A stretch of 17,169 nt of DNA from Pseudomonadota bacterium. GTDB lineage: Bacteria > Pseudomonadota > Gammaproteobacteria > Xanthomonadales > Xanthomonadaceae. The position numbers and the translations under genes were made by a program. The DNA lies in the NCBI GenBank assembly GCA_023395465.1, contig JAEWZE010000178.1, forward strand, positions 1 to 17,169, read 5' to 3'. Below the pieces are notes generated by a model. That model did not search any database and was not told the DNA's origin. It was given only the letters and a program-made list of their open reading frames with translations. Below are positions 6,490-15,459 of this stretch, piece after piece (positions within the stretch are counted from its first letter, which is position 1; each line of letters opens with the position of its first letter).

Positions 6490-7215
6490 ATGCTCGACAT
6501 GCGCCAGGTCACCAAGGTCTACCGCACCGAACTCGTCGAAACCCACGCCCTGCGCTCGCTCGACCTGCAGGTGCGCGATGGCGAGTTCGTCGCCGTCACC
6601 GGCCCGTCGGGCTCGGGCAAGACCACCTTCCTCAACATCGCCGGCCTGCTGGAGACGTTCACCGGCGGCGAGTACCGGCTCGATGGCGTGGACGTCAAGG
6701 GGCTCAACGACAACCAGCGCTCGCGCCTGCGCAACGAGAAGATCGGCTTCATCTTCCAGAGCTTCAACCTGATCCCCGACCTCAACCTGTTCGACAACTG
6801 CGAGGTGCCGCTGCGCTACCGCGGCATGCCCGGCAACGAACGCAAGCTGCGCATCGAGGAGGCGCTGTCGCAGGTCGGACTGGGCTCGCGCATGAAACAC
6901 TACCCGGCCGAACTGTCGGGCGGCCAGCAGCAGCGCGCGGCGATCGCGCGCGCGCTGGCCGGTTCGCCGCGCCTGCTGCTGGCCGACGAACCGACCGGCA
7001 ACCTCGACTCGCAGATGGCGCGCAGCGTGATGGAGCTGCTGGAGGACATCAATTCGCGCGGCACCACCATCGTGATGGTGACCCACGACCCGGAACTGGC
7101 CGCGCGCGCCCAGCGCAACGTGCACATCGTCGACGGCATGGCCACCGACCTGTCGATCGAGCCGGGCCTGGGGCGCGCGACGCACGCGGCCCACGCCGAA
7201 GCCGAAACCGCCTAG
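6490..7215 (+). CDS. ABC transporter ATPase (MacB/LolD type)
   Basis: A 241-residue cytoplasmic ATPase that should power the two downstream permeases. Walker A GPSGSGKTT (38-46), Q-loop Q90 in FIFQSFNLIPDLN, signature LSGGQQQR (142-149), Walker B LLLADE (162-167), D-loop NLDS and switch H199 in VTHD are all present. The motif spacing and the QSFNL and LSGGQQQRAAIARAL wording are those of the MacB/LolD/FtsE group, which drives mechanotransmission rather than channel transport. An Ala/His-rich tail of about 15 residues follows the usual end. AAGGA lies 7 bases before the ATG. It is encoded separately from the permeases, unlike E. coli MacB where both are fused. Confidence 0.95.
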   Translation: MLDMRQVTKVYRTELVETHALRSLDLQVRDGEFVAVTGPSGSGKTTFLNIAGLLETFTGGEYRLDGVDVKGLNDNQRSRLRNEKIGFIFQSFNLIPDLNLFDNCEVPLRYRGMPGNERKLRIEEALSQVGLGSRMKHYPAELSGGQQQRAAIARALAGSPRLLLADEPTGNLDSQMARSVMELLEDINSRGTTIVMVTHDPELAARAQRNVHIVDGMATDLSIEPGLGRATHAAHAEAETA

Positions 7216-7278
7216 GCCCTGCTTCCAGGCACAGACCGCTCACCCGCCGCGGGCCGACGCCCGCTTCCGGAGCCTTCC

Positions 7279-8580
7279 ATGTTCGGCTACTACTTCAACC
7301 TCGCACTGCGCAGCTTCCGCCGCAACCGCGTGCTCACCGCGCTGATGGTGCTGGCGATCGCGCTGGGCATCGGCGCGTGCATGACCACGCTGACCGTGTT
7401 CCGCGTCCTGTCCGGCGACCCGCTCCCGGGCAAGAGCGGACAGCTGTACTACGTGCAGCTCGATCCCGAGGGCATGCAGGGCTACACCCCCGGCGGCGAG
7501 CCCAACGAACAGGTCACCCGGACCGACGCGGAAACCCTGCTGCGCGAGAAGCGCGGCGACCGCCAGGCGATGATGACCGGCGGCGGCGTCTCGGTCACGC
7601 CCGACCGCGCCGACCTGACCCCGTTTCTCTCCGACGCGCGCTACGCCAGCACCGACTTCTTCCCCATGTTCCAGGTGCCGTTCCTGTACGGCAACGGCTG
7701 GTCGCAGCAGGACGATGAGTCGCGTGCGCGGGTGGTGGTGATCTCCAGCGACCTCAACGATCGCGTGTTCGGCGGCAGCGACAGCGTCGGCAAGCGCCTG
7801 CGCCTGGACCAGACCGATTTCACCGTGATCGGCGTGATCGACGAATGGCGCCCCACCCCGCGCTTCTACGACATGAACAGCGATCGCTACGGCGAGCTTG
7901 AAGACGTGTTCCTGCCGTTCTCGACCTCGCGCGACCTGCAGATGGGCCGCAGCGGCAACATGAACTGCTGGGGCGATTCGCGCGGCGACAACACCGCGCT
8001 CAACGTGCCCTGCGCCTGGATCCAGTACTGGGTGGAGCTGGGCTCGGAGGAAAAGCGCAAGGCCTACCACGATTACCTGACCAGCTACTCCGAGCAGCAG
8101 CGCGCGGCGGGACGCTTCGAGCGCCCGACCAACGTGCGCCTGCGCAGCGTGATGGAGTGGCTGGACTTCAACCGCGTGGTGCCCACCGACGTGGTGATGC
8201 AGCTGTGGCTGGGCTTCGGCTTCCTGCTGGTGTGCCTGCTCAATACGGTCGGGCTGCTGCTGGCCAAGTTCCTGCGGCGCAGCAGCGAGATCGGCGTGCG
8301 CCGGGCACTGGGCGCGTCGCGCGCGGAGATCTTCAAGCAGTGCCTGGTCGAGGCCGGCACCATCGGACTGGCGGGCGGCATCCTCGGCCTGGGGCTGGCG
8401 CTGCTGGGACTATGGGCCGTGCGCCAGCAGCCGGCCAGCTACGCCGAGCTCGCGCACCTGGACCTGGGCATGCTGCTGACCACCTTCCTGCTCGCCATCG
8501 TCGCCAGCCTGTTCGCGGGGATCCTGCCCGCCTGGCGCGCGATGCAGGTCACTCCCGCGCTGCAGCTCAAGTCGCAGTAG
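7279..8580 (+). CDS. FtsX/MacB-type ABC permease, first of a pair
   Basis: A 433-residue inner-membrane protein with MacB topology. One N-terminal membrane segment (about 18-42, after FRRNRVLTALM) is followed by a large periplasmic domain (about 45-305) and three C-terminal segments (about 308-330, 356-382 and 396-418). Between the second and third lies the FtsX-type cytoplasmic signature SSEIGVRRALGASRAEIF (335-352). The periplasmic part contains two Cys (C230, C245) that could form a disulphide. GGAG lies 6 bases before the ATG. It probably forms a heterodimer with the next gene product. The substrate cannot be read from the sequence; antimicrobial or lipoprotein export are the usual roles of this group. 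Confidence 0.92.
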   Translation: MFGYYFNLALRSFRRNRVLTALMVLAIALGIGACMTTLTVFRVLSGDPLPGKSGQLYYVQLDPEGMQGYTPGGEPNEQVTRTDAETLLREKRGDRQAMMTGGGVSVTPDRADLTPFLSDARYASTDFFPMFQVPFLYGNGWSQQDDESRARVVVISSDLNDRVFGGSDSVGKRLRLDQTDFTVIGVIDEWRPTPRFYDMNSDRYGELEDVFLPFSTSRDLQMGRSGNMNCWGDSRGDNTALNVPCAWIQYWVELGSEEKRKAYHDYLTSYSEQQRAAGRFERPTNVRLRSVMEWLDFNRVVPTDVVMQLWLGFGFLLVCLLNTVGLLLAKFLRRSSEIGVRRALGASRAEIFKQCLVEAGTIGLAGGILGLGLALLGLWAVRQQPASYAELAHLDLGMLLTTFLLAIVASLFAGILPAWRAMQVTPALQLKSQ

Positions 8581-8606
8581 CGCCCGCCGCCTTCCCGGAG
8601 ACCACC

Positions 8607-9839
8607 ATGGAAATCCGTCCCATCCTCTCCACGCTGATGCGGCACAAGACCGCCGCCACCCTGATCGTGCTGGAGATTGCGTTGACCTGCGCGATCATCT
8701 GCAACGCCCTGTTCATGATCGGCGAGCGCATCACGTTCGTTAACGAGCCCAGCGGCCTGGTCGAGGACGAGCTGGTGCGCGTGCAGATCACCGGCATCGG
8801 CAACGACGACAACGCCGCCGCGCAGACCCGCACCGACCTGGCCGCGCTGCGCGGCATGCCCGGCGTCACCGCCGCCACCGTGCTCAACCAGGTGCCCTTC
8901 ACCAATTCGTCCTGGAACAGCGGCGTGCGGCTGAGCACCGAGCAGACCCAGTCCAACATGGTCGCGACGGTCTACATGGCGGAGGACCAGCTCATGGACA
9001 CGCTGGGCCTGCGCCTGGTCGCCGGCCGCTGGTTCCAGCCCGACGAGTACCTGGAGTTCGAAGCCGTGGATCGTGCCGAAGGACCGGTGCGCATCCCCGC
9101 CGCGGTCATCACCCGCAAGATGGCCGAACGCCTGTTCCCGGGCGAGGACGCGGTCGGCAGGAACTTCTACAGCTGGGGCGACGAGCCGACCCGCATCGTC
9201 GGCGTGGTCGAACACCTGGTGCGCCCCAGCCTGCAGGGCGGCCCCGAGGCCCGCGAATACAGCATGATCTTCCCGATCCGCCCGACCTACGCGGTCGGCG
9301 GCAACTACGTGATCCGCACCTCGCCCGAGCGGCGCGACGAGATCCTCGAGGCCGCGATCAAGACCCTGCGCGCCAGCGGGCCCCAGCGCATCGTGCTGGA
9401 GGAGAACACCAAGACCATGCAGGCGCTGCGCGCGGAGTTCTACCAGGCGCCCAGGGCGATGGCCTGGCTGCTGGGCATCGTCTGCCTGGGACTGCTGTTC
9501 ATCACCGCGCTGGGCATCGTCGGCCTGGCCAGCTTCTGGGTGCAGCAGCGCACCAAGCAGATCGGCGTGCGCCGCGCACTGGGCGCGACCAGGGGCCAGA
9601 TCCTGCGCTACTTCCAGACCGAGAACTTCCTGCTCGCGACCATCGGCATCGTGCTGGGCATGCTGGCCGCCTACGGCATCAACCAGCTGCTGATGAACCA
9701 GTACGAGCTGGCGCGGCTGCCGCTGCACTACCTGCCGCTGGGCGCGCTGGCGCTGTGGCTGCTCGGCCAGGCTTCGGTGCTGGGCCCGGCGCGACGCGCG
9801 GCCTCGGTGCCGCCTGCCATCGCCACGCGCAGCGTCTGA
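8607..9839 (+). CDS. FtsX/MacB-type ABC permease, second of a pair
   Basis: A 410-residue paralogue of the upstream permease with the same layout: a membrane segment at about 17-38, a periplasmic domain (about 42-283) and three C-terminal segments (about 285-311, 340-362 and 373-393). The FtsX signature KQIGVRRALGATRGQILRYF is at 317-336. It starts 26 bases after the first permease, with GGAG 6 bases before the ATG. The two permeases are clearly diverged in the periplasmic part, which argues for an asymmetric heterodimer rather than a recent duplication. Confidence 0.92.
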   Translation: MEIRPILSTLMRHKTAATLIVLEIALTCAIICNALFMIGERITFVNEPSGLVEDELVRVQITGIGNDDNAAAQTRTDLAALRGMPGVTAATVLNQVPFTNSSWNSGVRLSTEQTQSNMVATVYMAEDQLMDTLGLRLVAGRWFQPDEYLEFEAVDRAEGPVRIPAAVITRKMAERLFPGEDAVGRNFYSWGDEPTRIVGVVEHLVRPSLQGGPEAREYSMIFPIRPTYAVGGNYVIRTSPERRDEILEAAIKTLRASGPQRIVLEENTKTMQALRAEFYQAPRAMAWLLGIVCLGLLFITALGIVGLASFWVQQRTKQIGVRRALGATRGQILRYFQTENFLLATIGIVLGMLAAYGINQLLMNQYELARLPLHYLPLGALALWLLGQASVLGPARRAASVPPAIATRSV

Positions 9840-9842
9840 ACC

Positions 9843-10346
9843 ATGGCGACCATGCATCGTGACCGCGCCCGCATGGGCGCAACGACGGCCGGCCTGGTGG
9901 CGGGACTTCTCTGCGCCGGCGCCTGCGCCGGCAGCGGGCCTGCCGATGCGGCGCTGGACGCGACGATCGCGGGCCTTGATGCCGAAGTCTTCGCAGCGTT
10001 CAACCAGTGCGCCGATCCGGCCGCCCTCGCGCGCCACGCGGCGCACTTCGACGAAGACGTCGAGTTCTACCACGACACCGGCGGCGTCACCTGGACACGG
10101 GAGGCGATGCTCGACAACACCCGCCGCCATGCCTGCGGCCGCTACACGCGGCAGCTGGTCGAGGGCAGCCTGCAGGTCCATCCGGTGGCGGGATTCGGCG
10201 CGATCTCGCAGGGTCGCCATCGCTTCTGCGCGACCGGCACACAGGCCTGCGACGGCCTGGCGGAGTTCACCATGGTCTGGCGGCTGCGCGACGGGCGCTG
10301 GACCATCACCCGCGTGCTCAGCTACGGCCACCGCGCCGCGGACTGA
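9843..10346 (+). CDS. Secreted NTF2-like (SnoaL/DUF4440-type) protein
   Basis: A 167-residue protein with an Arg-rich N terminus and a hydrophobic stretch (about 12-29, GATTAGLVAGLLCAGACAG) that looks like a signal peptide. C28 in AGAC is a weak lipobox, so a lipoprotein is possible. The rest fits the NTF2-like fold: a helical start, HFDEDVEFYHDTGG (68-81), a helix with TREAMLDN, then strands ending EFTMVWRLRDGRWTITRVLSYGH (about 141-163), the usual close of DUF4440 domains. It begins 3 bases after the second permease stop without a clear Shine-Dalgarno; ATG codons at 9852 and 9873 are alternative starts. Its place in the cluster suggests an accessory periplasmic factor, perhaps ligand-binding. 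No catalytic role can be claimed. Confidence 0.78.
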   Translation: MATMHRDRARMGATTAGLVAGLLCAGACAGSGPADAALDATIAGLDAEVFAAFNQCADPAALARHAAHFDEDVEFYHDTGGVTWTREAMLDNTRRHACGRYTRQLVEGSLQVHPVAGFGAISQGRHRFCATGTQACDGLAEFTMVWRLRDGRWTITRVLSYGHRAAD

Positions 10347-10385
10347 CAATCGCTACGATACGCACAGGCCTGCCCACGCTTCCCC

Positions 10386-11726
<1,341 letters not shown>

Positions 11727-11729
<3 letters not shown>

Positions 11730-11755
11730 CACAGGGCCTGTCAATGCCAATGACA
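11727..11755. repeat. Three alternating TGACA/TGTCA half-sites, 12-base period
   Basis: TGACA (11727-11731), TGTCA (11739-11743) and TGACA (11751-11755) recur exactly every 12 bases in alternating orientation, making two overlapping inverted repeats with 7-base centres. The set begins on the regulator stop codon. It may be a protein-binding site or a hairpin; no family is assigned. Confidence 0.4.
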
Positions 11756-11758
11756 CAT

Positions 11759-11853
11759 GCCGCATGGATCTCCCGTGGCCGTCGGGTGGTGCTGCGTGGC
11801 GCAGCGCCCGACTGGCCGTCAGCTCAAGCCATGCGGCGCCGCATGGCCACGGG
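11759..11853. repeat. Nested inverted-repeat element between regulator and kinase
   Basis: The element contains a 20-bp perfect palindrome at 11828-11847 (GCCATGCGGC and its mirror complement). A hairpin has inner stem GCTGCG/CGCAGC (11791-11805) and outer stem GTCGGG/CCCGAC (11781-11812). A 9-bp pair CCCGTGGCC (11772-11780) and GGCCACGGG (11845-11853) also occurs, and a further pair 11759-11767 with 11829-11837. Several mutually exclusive folds are possible. It may be a mobile repeat of REP type or an RNA structure that tunes kinase expression. Confidence 0.55.
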
Positions 11854-11925
11854 TGGTCCAACCGACGGGCCGCTCCCGCGGGCGCGAGCAGCGGCGTATG
11901 TCACAAGCGTTGGAAGGCCCTAGGC

Positions 11926-13242
11926 ATGCGCATCCTCCGCGTCCTGCCGCTGGCGATCCGCATGGTCGCACTGGTGCTGGTAGCGGTCGCGTCCACCGCC
12001 GCGCTGACCGCGCTGCTCACGACGTGGCTGCCGCCGTGGCTGGCCGCGGCCTGCGCCGCGCTGGCCAGCGGCGCGCTCATGGGCCTGGTGGTCTGGCGCA
12101 CCTTCGTGCCGCTGCGCGCGCTGTTCCGCGCGCTCGCCGGCACCGTGGCCGGCTATCGCGACGGCGATTTCAGCTTCGGCATCACCTGGGACCGCTACGG
12201 CGACCTGATCGAACTGGTGGATGCGCACAACGCGCTCGGCCAGGCGCTGCGCGAACAGCGGCTGTCGCTGGTGCAGCGCGAACTGCTGCTCGACACCATG
12301 GTGCAGAACACGCCGGTGGCGATGCTGCTGCTGGACCCGGGCCGGCACGTGGTGCTGGGCAACCTGGCCGCGCGGCGCATGCTGGGCGACGGCCGGCGGC
12401 TCGAGGGGCGTTCGCTCGAGGCGCTGCTGCAGCAGGCGCCAGCGGCGGTGAACGAGGCCTTCGCCCGCGGCGGCGACGGCATGTTCACCGTCGGCGACGA
12501 GGACCACGAGGACATCTACCATCTGGCGCGGCGCATGTTCCGCCTCAACGGTCGCCGCCACGAGCTGGTCCTGTTGCGGCAGATGACCGCCGAGCTGCGT
12601 CGCCAAGAGGTGCAGACCTGGAAGAAGGTGATCCGGGTGATCAGCCACGAGCTCAACAACTCGCTGGCGCCGATCGCCTCGCTCGCGCATTCGGGCGCCG
12701 AGCTGCTGCGTCGCGGCCAGTACGAAAAGCTGCCGCTCGCGCTGGCCACGATCGAGGAGCGTGCCCGCCACCTGGAAGGCTTCCTGCGCGACTACGCCCG
12801 CTTCGCCAAGCTGCCCACGCCACGCGGCGAGCCGATCGCGCTGGCGCAGTTCGTGGAGAAGCTGCGCAGCCAGGTGGAGTTCGCGATCGAGGGCGTGGTG
12901 CCCGACGAGATCGTGCACTTCGACCCCGCGCAGATCGAACAGGCACTGTTGAACCTGCTCAAGAACGCGCACGAGTCGGGCACCCCGCACGATGCAGTGG
13001 CGATGGCCGTGCGCCGCACCGCGGAAGGCTGGCGCATCGACGTGCTCGACCGCGGCAGCGGCATGAACGAGTCGGTGCTGGCCAACGCGCTGCTGCCGTT
13101 CTATTCGACCAAGCGCAGCGGCACCGGATTGGGCCTGGCCCTGGCCCGCGAGATCGCGGAAGCCCATGGCGGGCGCATCGCCCTGCTCAACCGCGATGGC
13201 GGCGGGCTGTGCGTGTCGATGGTGCTGCCGGTCGCAAGATAA
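11926..13242 (+). CDS. Membrane sensor histidine kinase (NtrY/NtrB-like)
   Basis: A 438-residue kinase, likely cognate to the upstream sigma-54 regulator. Two membrane segments (about 9-32 and 38-58) are joined by only a few residues, so there is almost no periplasmic sensor. A HAMP-like linker, a PAS-like region (about 120-210, VQNTPVAMLLLD), HisKA with H241 in VISHELNNSLAPI, N-box N347, G1 box DRGSG (375-379), F-box PFYSTK and G2 GTGLGL (399-404) follow. The ATG at 11926 is chosen because GGAAGG lies 8 bases upstream and the membrane segment starts directly. The frame stays open to 11764, but that extension lies in the inverted-repeat element and is Ala/Arg/Ser-rich and unlike kinase sequence. 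A signal within the membrane or from the transporter is inferred from the topology. Confidence 0.93.
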   Translation: MRILRVLPLAIRMVALVLVAVASTAALTALLTTWLPPWLAAACAALASGALMGLVVWRTFVPLRALFRALAGTVAGYRDGDFSFGITWDRYGDLIELVDAHNALGQALREQRLSLVQRELLLDTMVQNTPVAMLLLDPGRHVVLGNLAARRMLGDGRRLEGRSLEALLQQAPAAVNEAFARGGDGMFTVGDEDHEDIYHLARRMFRLNGRRHELVLLRQMTAELRRQEVQTWKKVIRVISHELNNSLAPIASLAHSGAELLRRGQYEKLPLALATIEERARHLEGFLRDYARFAKLPTPRGEPIALAQFVEKLRSQVEFAIEGVVPDEIVHFDPAQIEQALLNLLKNAHESGTPHDAVAMAVRRTAEGWRIDVLDRGSGMNESVLANALLPFYSTKRSGTGLGLALAREIAEAHGGRIALLNRDGGGLCVSMVLPVAR

Positions 13243-13323
13243 CCATGCCTCGGCGGTGACCAACGCGTCCGCACGCGCGGCGGGCTGGAACGCCTGCGTC
13301 CACGCCTGTCGTTATTGGCGCGC

Positions 13324-13359
13324 GGGCGGCGGCGCGATTACGCCGCTCGTGAGCCGCCC
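13324..13359. terminator. Nested hairpin in the kinase/glmU convergent spacer
   Basis: GGGCGGC (13324-13330) pairs with GCCGCCC (13353-13359) around an inner GGCG/CGCC stem with loop CGATTA. It lies 82 bases past the kinase stop and directly before the REP-like pair. There is no T tract, so it may be a weak terminator or part of the repeat. Confidence 0.35.
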
Positions 13360-13468
13360 GTGGGAGCGGCTTCAGCCGCGAACGCCCCGACGGCAATCAG
13401 CATTCACCACCGAAGTCGCATGCATTCGCCGCCGAGTTGCAGGCATTCGCGGCTGAAGCCGCTCCCAC
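13360..13468. repeat. REP-like inverted pair (BIME-type element)
   Basis: A 23-bp sequence beginning GTGGGAGCGGCTTCAGCC (13360-13382) recurs as its exact reverse complement at 13446-13468. Each copy contains its own hairpin, GCGGC-TTCA-GCCGC. The head and internal hairpin are typical of the REP elements scattered through Pseudomonas and Xanthomonadales genomes. Between the copies GCATTC starts at 13400, 13422 and 13443, giving imperfect 21-22-base tandem units, the last running into the right arm. It lies between two convergent genes, a usual REP location, and may stabilise transcripts or aid termination. Confidence 0.85.
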
Positions 13469-13491
13469 AGGGCCAGGGCCGGGCGGAGTGG

Positions 13492-14859
13492 CTAGGACTT
13501 CTTCTGCGGCCTTTCCCAGCCTTCGATCGTCACCTGGCGCGCGCGGGCCACGGTGAGCTTGCCCGGCGCGGCGTCGATGCCGATCACCGAGCCGGCGCCG
13601 ATGGTCGCGCCCTCGCCGATCGCGACCGGTGCGACCAGCGCCGAGTTGGAGCCGATGAAGGCGCCATCGCCGATCGTGGTGGTCGACTTGTTCACGCCAT
13701 CGTAGTTGCAGGTGATGGTGCCGGCGCCGATGTTCACCTTGGCACCCACCTCGGCGTCGCCCAGGTAGCTCAGGTGGTTGGCCTTGCTGCCCACGCCCAG
13801 GCGCGCGTTCTTGGTTTCGACGAAGTTGCCCACGTGTACGCCGTCGGCCAGCACCGTGCCCGGCCGCAGGCGCGCGAACGGTCCGATGGTCACCGCGCCT
13901 TCCGCACGCGCACCCTCGAGATCGCAGTGCGCGCGCACCTCCGTCCCCGCGCCGAGCACCACGTCCTTGAGCCGCGTGAACGGGCCGATGCGCACGCCCT
14001 CGCCCAGCTCCACCCGGCCTTCGAACACCACGTCGGCATCGATCTCCACGTCACGGCCCACGACCACCTCGCCGCGGATGTCGAGCCGCGCCGGATCGGC
14101 CACGCGCGCACCCTGCAGGCACAGCGCCCGCACCGCGCGCAGCTGGAACGCGCGCTCGAGCTGCGCCAGCTGCCAGGGGTCGTTGGCGCCTTCGGTCTCG
14201 CGCGCATCGTCCACGATCACCAGCTCGGCCGCGGTGAAGTCGGCCGCGGCCATGCCGGCCACGTCGGTAAGGTAGTACTCGCCCTGCGCGTTGTCGTTGG
14301 ACAGTCTCGAGAGCCAGTCCTTGAGCGCGGTGGCGTCGGCGGCGATCACGCCGGTGTTGACCAGGCCGATCGCGCGCTGCTCGTCGCTGGCGTCCTTCTC
14401 CTCGACCACGGCGGCGACGTGGCCCTGTGCGTCGCGCAGGATCCGGCCGTAGCCGGTGGGGTTGTCCAGCTGGGTAGCGAGCAGGGCCAGGCGACCCTCG
14501 GACGCGAGCAGCCGCCGCAGCGTCTCCGCGGTGAACAGCGGCGCGTCGCCGTACATCACCAGCACGCGCGCCTCGTCGGGCACGTCGGGCATCGCCTGCT
14601 GCACGGCATGGCCGGTACCGAGCTGCCGCGCCTGCTCGGCCCACACCAGGTCGTCCTGGTCGGCGAACGCGGCCTGCACCTGGTCGCCGCCGTGGCCGTA
14701 CACCACGTGGATGCCGGCGGGCGCGAGCGCGCGCGCGGTCGCGATCACATGCCCGAGCATCGGCCGCCCCGCGATCTTCTGCAGCACCTTGGGCAGGGAC
14801 GACTTCATGCGCTTGCCTTCGCCGGCGGCGAGGATCACGACGTGCAGGGGATTGCTCAT
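13492..14859 (-). CDS. glmU: Bifunctional GlcNAc-1-P uridylyltransferase / GlcN-1-P acetyltransferase
   Basis: GlmU performs the last two steps to UDP-GlcNAc: acetylation of glucosamine-1-phosphate and transfer of UMP. It has 455 residues (456 in E. coli). The N-terminal pyrophosphorylase domain (about 1-229) carries LAAGEGKRMKSSLPKVL (10-26, with Lys where E. coli has Thr), GTGHAVQQ and YGDAPL with D105 for metal binding. The C-terminal left-handed beta-helix (about 250-455) has repeated hexapeptides, IGPFARLRPG, catalytic H362 in NHLSYLGDAE and NIGAGTITCNYDG. GGAAG lies 4 bases before the ATG. It is convergent to the kinase gene and divergent from the gtrA-like gene, and not next to glmS. 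Confidence 0.97.
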   Translation of the reverse strand: MSNPLHVVILAAGEGKRMKSSLPKVLQKIAGRPMLGHVIATARALAPAGIHVVYGHGGDQVQAAFADQDDLVWAEQARQLGTGHAVQQAMPDVPDEARVLVMYGDAPLFTAETLRRLLASEGRLALLATQLDNPTGYGRILRDAQGHVAAVVEEKDASDEQRAIGLVNTGVIAADATALKDWLSRLSNDNAQGEYYLTDVAGMAAADFTAAELVIVDDARETEGANDPWQLAQLERAFQLRAVRALCLQGARVADPARLDIRGEVVVGRDVEIDADVVFEGRVELGEGVRIGPFTRLKDVVLGAGTEVRAHCDLEGARAEGAVTIGPFARLRPGTVLADGVHVGNFVETKNARLGVGSKANHLSYLGDAEVGAKVNIGAGTITCNYDGVNKSTTTIGDGAFIGSNSALVAPVAIGEGATIGAGSVIGIDAAPGKLTVARARQVTIEGWERPQKKS

Positions 14860-14886
14860 GGGGCTTCCAGCGGGTCCGGACCGGGA

Positions 14887-14892
14887 ATTCTA
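14887..14892 (-). promoter_or_regulatory. Possible -10 element of glmU
   Basis: On the minus strand TAGAAT (5 of 6 matches to TATAAT) lies 27 bases upstream of the glmU ATG. No clear -35 is seen at 16-18 bases. A 10-bp palindrome GGTCCGGACC (14873-14882) lies between this element and the Shine-Dalgarno. The rest of the 201-bp divergent spacer shows no convincing promoter for the gtrA-like gene. Confidence 0.4.
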
Positions 14893-15060
14893 AGGCGCTC
14901 CCCGCATGTACGCAGAATCGCGCGCGGACCGGTCTGCCCGTCGGTGCCTGCGGCGTGGCGATCCGGAACCGCCGGCCGATGTTCCGTTAACCCGGCTGGC
15001 GCTACCCTAGGCGCCCATGACCGGTCCCCGTCCAACCGCACGCGCAGCGGAGCCTCGCCC

Positions 15061-15444
15061 ATGAGCCTGCGGCGCCAGGGCGGGCACTACCTCGTGATCG
15101 GAGGCCTGCAGTGGCTGCTCGACTGGGGCGTGACGGTGTGGCTCTCGCACCTGGGCATGATGATCGAGCCGGCCAATATCACTGGCCGGGTCAGCGGCGC
15201 GATGCTGGGCTACTGGCTCAACGGCAAGTTCACCTTCGCCGGCGACGACACCGCGCTGGGCCGGGTGCAGTTCCAGCGTTTCGCGCTGATGTGGCTGTGC
15301 ACCACCGCCGTCAGCACCTTCGCCGTCGGCGCGATCGACGACGTGCTGGGCCTGAAATGGGCCTGGCTGGGCAAGCCGCTGGTCGAGATCGTGCTGGGCC
15401 TGGTCGGTTTCGTGCTTTCCCGGCACTGGATCTACCGTCGCTGA
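15061..15444 (+). CDS. GtrA-family membrane protein
   Basis: A 127-residue inner-membrane protein with four predicted segments (about 10-30, 36-54, 73-94 and 103-121). The family pattern is visible: an opening YLVIGGLQWLLDWGV, then LGYWLNGKFTF (49-59) after the second segment, and the closing GFVLSRHWIYR. GtrA proteins are thought to move lipid-linked sugars across the membrane for glycan or LPS modification. GGAG lies 8 bases before the ATG. No partner glycosyltransferase (GtrB type) is in the window, so the substrate is unknown. Its stop is 15 bases from the end of the convergent peptidase gene. Confidence 0.85.
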   Translation: MSLRRQGGHYLVIGGLQWLLDWGVTVWLSHLGMMIEPANITGRVSGAMLGYWLNGKFTFAGDDTALGRVQFQRFALMWLCTTAVSTFAVGAIDDVLGLKWAWLGKPLVEIVLGLVGFVLSRHWIYRR

Positions 15445-15459
15445 GCCGGCGGACGGGCG

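Noticed and set aside
11764..11925. In-frame 54-codon extension of the kinase
   Set aside because: It lies in the inverted-repeat element and its residues resemble no kinase N terminus. The ATG at 11926 has a good Shine-Dalgarno and leads straight into a membrane segment.
13400..13448. GCATTC units as a CRISPR or tandem-repeat array
   Set aside because: There are only three imperfect units, too few and too divergent for CRISPR, and they are best explained as part of the REP-like element.
14873..14882. GGTCCGGACC palindrome near glmU as a third activator site
   Set aside because: The half-sites overlap instead of being separated by 2 bases as in the two sites at 4743-4775, and no sigma-54 promoter is near. 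It lies between the -10 and the Shine-Dalgarno of glmU.
15003..15008. TACCCT as a -10 for the gtrA-like gene
   Set aside because: It is a poor match and has no -35 at suitable distance.
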